This document shows, one piece after another, positions 58,251-64,000 of a DNA stretch of 64,000 nt; the stretch's first letter is position 1, and each line of letters opens with the position of its first letter. The DNA is from Adiantum capillus-veneris. Lineage: Eukaryota > Streptophyta > Polypodiopsida > Polypodiales > Pteridaceae. The notes under the pieces are model-generated. The model saw only the letters and a list, made by a program, of their open reading frames with translations. It had not been told where the DNA came from and searched no databases. A program made the translations under genes and the position numbers. The stretch lies in NCBI GenBank assembly GCA_014529385.2, contig CM043956.1, forward strand, positions 62,759,120 to 62,823,119, in the 5' to 3' direction.

Positions 58251-58836
58251 TGTTAACCCTCACGGCTCACGGACACCATATTACCTACGACGGACATTGT
58301 ATTATTTACTTGGTAGAGCCAGATACCAGGCTTGTCGGTCCAATAGGAAAAGGGTAAGAGTGATCGCCGATGAGAGGCACACTCTAACTGGAACATTCAA
58401 GGGATTAGTTGGCTAAGCATGGGCGCCCAAGTGTGAATGGAGCGAGCTCATATAAAAGTCAACTAAACCTAAAATTCACTCATTCTCTCATTTGTGCAAT
58501 TGAAGAGTGCTCTTGCTCCATCTCCATCTTCTTCTTCTTCATCTCCTTATGTGTGTGTGTATGCGTGAGAGAGAGAGAGAGAGAGAGAGTGTGCACGATC
58601 GAGCATTGTGACGACGGCACGGCGGCGCTGAAGCGGTTGAGCACGGCATAGCGGCGTCTCCTTCTCCTTCACGGGCGAGGAATCCTCCACGAAAGCAAGC
58701 ACAAAGCGGTGAGTGACACACCATCGCCATCTTTGAGCTTACTAGTTTAGGCTTGTTGTGTGCTTGGAGCCATTTGTGGCTCGCACACGATGTATCGGCA
58801 AGTTCCTTGCATTGACGCATGCGACATATGCGCACA
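58251..58836 (+). repeat. 3' LTR of Gypsy-C
   Basis: TGTTAACCCTCACGG..TGCGCACA, close to the 5' LTR; most of its differences are scattered substitutions and a shorter GA/GT stretch. Confidence 0.95.
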
Positions 58837-58841
58837 TAGAA

Positions 58842-59122
58842 AGAAGACGACATATAGAATAGCCTTATCTCCTTGCTTTGTTCATAATAATGCTTGTGCC
58901 AAAAACTTTACATAGTTGCCTTTTATACCCTAGCTCCGGGTTTTATGGTACAAATGATAAATTTTGTTGCAATAATAATAGTCATTACATCTCAGGCTTC
59001 ATAAATACAAATGATAGCGGACACAAGTTTTGGCAAAAATATTACAATCAATTGGGATTACAAAGATGATGAAATTGCTCTTGGTATACATTGGCCCTCA
59101 TTGTCGTTGGGATCTTCCAACA
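58842..59122 (-). repeat. Element E LTR, first part
   Basis: Starts TGTTGGAAGATCCC at 59122, with TATA-like GGTATAAAAGG at about 58928. It is interrupted at 58842 by Gypsy-C. Confidence 0.85.
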
Positions 59123-59137
59123 CTCCCCCCCTCCTAT
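59123..59137 (-). other. Polypurine tract of element E
   Basis: Minus strand AGGAGGGGGGGAG then TGTTGG, the same junction as in element D. Confidence 0.85.
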
Positions 59138-59139
59138 TG

Positions 59140-62100
59140 CATGCCATCCTTGGCACGAGTCAAAATTGGGGTGGTCTTCGGATGAATGGTCGCCTTTGTG
59201 AGTAGCACTTTGCTTGCTCTTGTAGTCCTTCTTGATATGCTCTTGCTAGCTCTCTATCTTTAGCACAAAGGGTCTGATGGTGTCTATTTGATGAAGTTCC
59301 ATTGCATGATAACTCACAAACCTTGCCCGAATGTCGTTTTTTGGTCCGAAGAGAGTGGTATTCATTGTGAAAAATCCTGTATAGAATGCTTCTTCAAAGG
59401 TGTTCATGAAGTAGAACGGAATGAACAGTAAGCGTACAAAGAATCCATGTAGAATTTTCTCGTCTAGCTGCTTACTAAGGTTGTAGACTAAACCCTTGTT
59501 TCCTTCCAAAAGTGATAACCATGGAGTTTCTGAAATCCAAGGTTTATGGTACATTGTGATACATGCAACCATCATTCAATAGATTTTCCTTAGCATTTGA
59601 CAAGATAGGTCGGGAAGTCCTTCATACTGCTTGATTGTTGCTATGAGAGTATTGAGCATGTACTTCTCATCTAGTCTTTCGTGGCCTTGGTAGTGCTGGC
59701 TAGTTCAACCAGTTGCGATGTCATTTTTGTTCATGTTGAATCCACGTCCAGACTCGGGGAACTGTCAAAAAAGTGACATCTTTTTCAAGTGGAGTGGGTG
59801 CCCTCATCATGTGAATTCTCCACTTCGAATGCTTCTCAAGCCATGGAATTCTCCATTTTGATTGTTGCTCATTTGGTTGAGCTTCCAACAATTTCTTGTT
59901 CAATGGAGGATTTCTTGAGAAGACATTCATATCTTATTAGACAAAGTGGGAGTGAGCAAGTGTACCAATCCTCATTGATTTTCATTGGCTTTAGGAGCTA
60001 CATATTAATTGAATGGAGGATTCTAATCTCCCATTCTAGTGTTTTTTTCCAATGCTCCTCCTTTTGTGATGGCCTATTTTGTCAAGTGGTGTGTTCTTTC
60101 AGCTAGAGTTTCAGACACCGCAGGCTCGTTTGGGTTCTCTAGTGTTGTCTCTGGAGCTGTACTTGTTTCATGTGCTTGTTGGATAGTCTATTGTTTCCCT
60201 TTGTCTCGACTACTAGTGGGTGCAATGTGTGTCACTTCAGAGGATGACTTTGTTTGTTGTGTCTGTGGTTGTCCTTGTTGGGAATCAGACTCTCTTTGTA
60301 TATCTCCTTGCTCGCCTTGGTCATTGTCACCATGATCATCTGTGTGGGTAAACTCAGGCTGCCTACAGGCGAGTTTGGCTTGTAAGGCGGCTATCAAGCT
60401 TTCAAATCTTCCTTTCCTTTTTGGAGAGTAGCATTTTTGCCTGGAGACTTTCTTCTCGAGCTAGTGTTGTTGCTATGGCATCTTGTTGCATACAATCTTG
60501 AATTATGACGGCTCTTTCTAACTCTAAAATTTTAGCACTCGTATCAGATGGTGTAGCACCTGTGTTTGCTAATCGGATCAGTAGAGGATTGGCCTTGATC
60601 TTTTTGACTATGTGTTGTTGGGCCATCAATTCCTCTTTTGCACTCACCAATTGAATTTCTGCTATTTAATTCTCTAGAGTATCTGCTTATCCAATACGTC
60701 TGTGAAGACTGATTGCAGAACCTCTATTACTCTTTTACGTGCTTCTATTTCTCTATGATCTATTGTTGTCTCGTCATAAGAATTGGCCAATTTCTATTGT
60801 TGTGGTAACAATTGTCCCTTTGACTCATGTGCTTCTTGTCTTGCTATCTGAGTCTCTACATTAATTTCTTCTTGTTTGTTTTTGAGTGTGTGCAGCTCAG
60901 CCTAGGCTTCAATTAGCTCACCTTGTAGAGCCAGGATGGTAATCATGTCATGAGTGTGCTCTTGCACTGCAACATTGTACATATCCATAGCCACTCTTTG
61001 CAAGGCTTGATAGTAGGGATCTATCCTACTCCACTGTCGAGTTGACATGCTTGGTATGGGGATAGGTCGCCTGATATCTTTTGGCACTACAGGGGGGTTT
61101 CCTGCTTTGGGCAACTTTCTTGGTCCTTTGGTTCTTCCTATGCCTCTTGAGCTTGGGATGCCTTGGGCTAGATTCATGTGCTTGTGTGGTTTCATGTCCA
61201 AAGTCCCCTTGGGAATGTCCGTCAGATTGGGAGTGCAAGCTCTCAGTGGAGCTGTCCATCTCTTGTCTCTCTTCAATCTTTTTAGCCTCTTCTACCACTC
61301 TGGTTTCTTTTGCCAATTTTTCTCGCTCCATTGATTCCACATTTCTTCCAATTGTTCTACAGTAATGGGCGTGACCATTGGATTCTTCGTGTGTATTTTT
61401 CATGGAACCCATTTTTTAGCAAAATCTCCCTTGTCCACTCTTTTCTTTTTAAATTCCTTGGGCAATCTTTCCTTTGTGGCATGTTTTTGAGCCTTCTCCT
61501 CTTCGTCGCATTTGTGCATGGTCATTGGTCTTTTGCCTTGTCTATCCGCAGGCTCTTCTTCTATAGACTCTAATTCTTGCAGTTTTTTCTTTGATCTAGT
61601 ACGGGTTGTAGTCTGGGTGAAGCTTGAATTTGTCGTTTCTTCCTCACTTTCCTCTTCTTAGAGTTGGATCTAGTCATTCTAAGAGGGAGCCTCAGGTAAA
61701 CCTTGGGCAGCACCAATTGTGTGATAAGCTATCCTTGTTAGTACCTCTGGAGCTTATAAGTAAGTTAGCTTGGTATGCTTTCCTTCTTGGTGAGCAGCTC
61801 AACGATGTACTCGGCGTGGTTGATTGTCATTGGCATGATCTGTTGGTAAGCCTAGGTGTAAGCTATAGCAACCATGTCATTTGGTGTGGTGTAGTGATGT
61901 GGTCTTTTGTCATCTATATGGAAGAACTACATGAGAATGTGTGTGGGTAACTCTGCTTCTCAGCATGTCATGTCGGCAAATGTTGTCGCTGCTCCCTTCT
62001 TTATAATGACTTTTATTTCCAAATTTTTCTTCCCTTGTCTGATAGTTGTAATGCTTCAAAGATCAATTCTGAAGTGATTTTCACTTGAATCTTGTCATTT

Positions 62101-62422
62101 TCTAGTGCTGAAATTTTAGCCGTGCCATCGTCTATAATGCTGGTATAGAGCTCATAAGCACTCTGAATGTCAATTCCGCAAGGTAGCAACTAGAATAGTT
62201 TAAAAGGTCTGTCCTTTCTAGAGCTTCTTCTATGGGTAGCTTCCTTGCTAGGTATCATGGGTAACATGACCATATTGTTCTCAGCATCTCTGTAGATAGC
62301 TACATCAATAGTGGCACCTTTTCTTCCTTCAGGGAGTCCTTGAGGATAGGGAACTCCCAGATTTGTTCTAACCTCTTTTTATGATTCCATTTCTTCTTGC
62401 TTCTCTTAATGTCAAACTTCAT
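59140..62422 (-). pseudogene. Env-position coiled-coil ORF of element E
   Basis: Likely ATG at 62422 (MKFDIKRSKKKW). Minus strand in order: VPYPQGLPEGRKGATIDVAI (about 62354-62295); LPCGIDIQSAYELYTSIIDD; KITSELIFEALQLSDKGRKI (about 62089-62030); a segment ending NHAEYIVELLTKKE; LTRIAYHTIGAAQGLPEAPS (about 61740-61681); a charged region; WSRIDPYYQALQRVAMDMYN (about 61029-60970); a coiled coil (about 60900-60410); a Gln/Asp-rich spacer; then IPWLEKHSKWRIHMMRAP (about 59860-59810), CITMYHKPWISETPW and YFMNTFEEAFYTGFFTMNT. It aligns block by block with element D (27147-28924 plus 39106-40060) and shows the N-terminal third missing there. Stops and frameshifts throughout. Position before the PPT is where env lies in retroviruses; function unknown. 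Confidence 0.75.
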
Positions 62423-62844
62423 AGCTCCTATGAACAATTGTCGCACTTCACAGAATGGTTAGAGCCAAAAGTGGTGTTTTCTCATTTATAGGCATCTAAT
62501 GAGCTTATTAGTAGGGAACCTTGTTTAAAACACTTGTATAACCATGCAAAACCTCAACATTTTGAACTAAGCTGGCAAGCTAGTCCCTCTTCATTGCAAT
62601 CTTCAGTAGAGGGTGGTTGAACTACCCTCCAGACAAAGGATGCAGGGACTTTCTTGTTTTAGAAATATTACAGTTGTATAAGGAAGAACTCATTACCATC
62701 AATGTTATTATGCAGGCTTGTATCATTTCAGATTGCGATGCCATGGTGTACTCTTCATGTTTCCCTTCGTTGGAAATTGCTCAATCCTTGTCACATTCAT
62801 CTACAAGATTTTCAGTAAAGATGACATAAATTCACTGCTTCAAT

Positions 62845-63285
62845 GTGTACATGATGAAAAATGAGATAATGAGAATAATTTGTTACCTTTCGTTTGTCTT
62901 GATTGGCACAAAGTTCAAGCGGAAGTTCTGCAATCCAGAAAACGGATGGTATGCACAACAAATAGTTATGGGAATGGTATTTTTGAGACACATTGTAGTA
63001 AAACAACATGATCAAACTTACACTCTTTGGATCCCTGCACGATTGACAAAGCAATTGATACTCCTATGGGCATATGGGCTTTTAGAGGTAGGCATAGTCA
63101 ATGATGATGTTTTTAAAAACAACAAAGAAAACATGGGGAAGAGGATCGTCCTTCATGTCACCACAATAGCTAGAGTAAGCCATTATGCTAGTGCAAAGAC
63201 GATACTTGTGGCCAATCTCATACCAATGCCAAAGTGCATGAGACAAAAGGCTATAAAAAAATGGTTCAAGGTTTCAAATCAGTAA
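62845..63285 (+). CDS. Hypothetical ORF (146 aa), unknown
   Basis: ATG 62845 to the stop at 63283. Sequence includes NGWYAQQIVMGMVFLRHIVV and YTLWIPARLTKQLILLWAYG, then a basic end. It matches no family I know and has no neighbours that would suggest a role. It may be a chance frame or a remnant of an unidentified element. Confidence 0.25.
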   Translation: MYMMKNEIMRIICYLSFVLIGTKFKRKFCNPENGWYAQQIVMGMVFLRHIVVKQHDQTYTLWIPARLTKQLILLWAYGLLEVGIVNDDVFKNNKENMGKRIVLHVTTIARVSHYASAKTILVANLIPMPKCMRQKAIKKWFKVSNQ

Positions 63286-63530
63286 TGACATTGCAATCTC
63301 AAACAAAAAAGACACCTACGATAACTTTTTTTTCCCCACAAAACTCACAGCCGAGTGTAGCAACTATTCTTAAACATGTTTACTTTTGTACTATCATTTT
63401 CTTAATCTAACATAGATTTTTTTAACACATCTTGAAATGGAGTACTAAATATACGTCCACCAACATGGACCCGATCCATGCCAAATATACGTTCACCAAT
63501 ATGAGGTCTTGTTTTTTTCTATTGTGCTAC

Positions 63531-63533
<3 letters not shown>
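63286..63533. other. AT-rich non-genic DNA
   Basis: No gene seen. A CCAAATATACGTTCACCAAT-type block occurs twice (about 63445 and 63480). Confidence 0.4.

Positions 63534-63627
<94 letters not shown>
63534..63627. repeat. Compound microsatellite (TC)n(AC)n
   Basis: (TC)28 from 63534 to 63590, then (CA)18 to 63627. It resembles the CT/GT compound tract at 37787. Confidence 0.97.
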
Positions 63628-63629
<2 letters not shown>

Positions 63630-64000
63630 AGAGTATAAGACTCGTCGGATAGACAAAGCTACCTTTGACTATACTTGCTCTAGTCGCATTCAATATACTT
63701 TGGCGGCGAGTTGGGTTGCTTTTTCCTAGCATTTTGCCCACGTGCGACTATTTTGCTAGTTTTTAAAAGGTGGAAATGTGGGTACCATTTCAAAAAATAC
63801 ACTAAAATGCACGACTATTTTTGAAAATGTGGCCGTAAAAAATATTGCACCCATAAAAAACCAACCATGGTGACAATCTCCTATTGTTCAAAACGATGCC
63901 CTTGCTGCATGTTAGGGGCCTACACATGTGCATGTCATACATAGCAAGTCCTACACCACAAAGTTCCTGAGCGAGATGTCGCTCGCCTGTTTGTGGCATG
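63628..64000. other. Non-genic DNA at right edge
   Basis: No supported gene; short frames only. Confidence 0.4.

Larger units (their letters stand above)
49427..58836 (+). mobile_element. Gypsy-C: chimeric non-autonomous Ty3/Gypsy element (gag-protease, antisense Copia ORF)
   Basis: LTRs of 591 and 586 bp (49427-50017 and 58251-58836), a PBS, an antisense Copia piece (about 50190-52524), a long gag (52525-54669), a protease-containing ORF (54987-55562), a further coding remnant (to 56206), and a PPT before the 3' LTR. The TAGAA duplication is at 49422-49426 and 58837-58841. No RT, RNase H or integrase is present, so it depends on other elements. It sits inside the LTR of element E. Confidence 0.92.
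48794..62422 (-). mobile_element. Element E: second copy of the D family, minus strand (split by Gypsy-C)
   Basis: On the minus strand: the coiled-coil ORF (62422 to about 59140), a PPT (59137-59123), and an LTR beginning TGTTGGAAGATCCC at 59122 that is cut at 58842 and resumes at 49421 down to about 48794. The join is shown by the TAGAA duplication flanking Gypsy-C and by LTR similarity to 40074-40978. The gag-pol part would lie to the right of the window. Confidence 0.75.

Noticed and set aside
60039..61950. Plus-strand frames rich in Cys/Phe/Leu opposite the element E ORF
   Set aside because: Complements of the coiled-coil ORF; the minus strand aligns with element D and the plus strand does not.
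1..64000. CRISPR arrays, rRNA, tRNA or bacterial operons
   Set aside because: No spacer-regular repeats, rRNA or tRNA cloverleaf was seen. The tRNA-like matches are the PBS sites of LTR elements.

Overview
This window looks like a piece of a large, repeat-rich land-plant nuclear genome. LTR retrotransposons of both the Copia (Ty1) and Gypsy (Ty3) types are inserted inside one another. PBS sequences resembling initiator-Met tRNA and the 'TTTGGCACCG..GTCG' type common in plant Gypsy elements are present, as are long (AG)n/(CT)n and (TG)n tracts. I found no confident single-copy host gene. A fern, lycophyte or gymnosperm seems likelier to me than a small angiosperm genome, but that is a weak inference from the element types.

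Layout, left to right. 1-690: 5' end of a Copia element (Copia-A, minus strand) running off the left edge and inserted in an old minus-strand Gypsy element (Gypsy-A, to about 4573). 5045-5870: a minisatellite of about 51 bp. 5989-8199: a frameshifted transposase-like pseudogene (D..MDQ, LQLDN..ENKN and GHTHEYID motifs), cut at 8200 by a 1.8-kb non-autonomous LTR element on the minus strand (8201-10018). 10019-19452: mostly non-genic, with a related LTR plus PBS (about 12469-13408), duplications, a (TG)n tract and a hairpin.

19453-40978 is read as one very long, decayed plus-strand Gypsy element (element D): a 5' LTR stub, gag, protease, start of RT, then a long coiled-coil ORF of unknown function next to the 3' PPT and 3' LTR, in the env position. 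A 10.2-kb chromovirus (28930-39100, TSD AAAGA) splits that ORF. The same ORF with the same PPT/LTR junction occurs on the minus strand at 62422-59140 (element E). E's LTR is split by a 9.4-kb gag-protease element, Gypsy-C (49427-58836, TSD TAGAA). Gypsy-C carries, antisense in its leader, a 559-codon open Copia gag-protease ORF that ends in a remnant of RT. Between D and E lies a complete but disabled Copia element, Copia-B (42115-47251, TSD TGATG).

The nesting gives a relative age order. Elements D and E and Gypsy-A are older hosts; the chromovirus, Gypsy-C, Copia-A and the small LTR element came later. Every RT-bearing element here is broken by stops, frameshifts or catalytic-site changes. 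The two most open frames are the Gypsy-C gag (52525-54669) and its antisense Copia gag-protease ORF (50807-52486), both in an element that lacks RT and integrase and would depend on proteins supplied from elsewhere. The items most worth following up are the env-position coiled-coil ORF family, the chimeric Gypsy-C element and the unusual transposase-like pseudogene.
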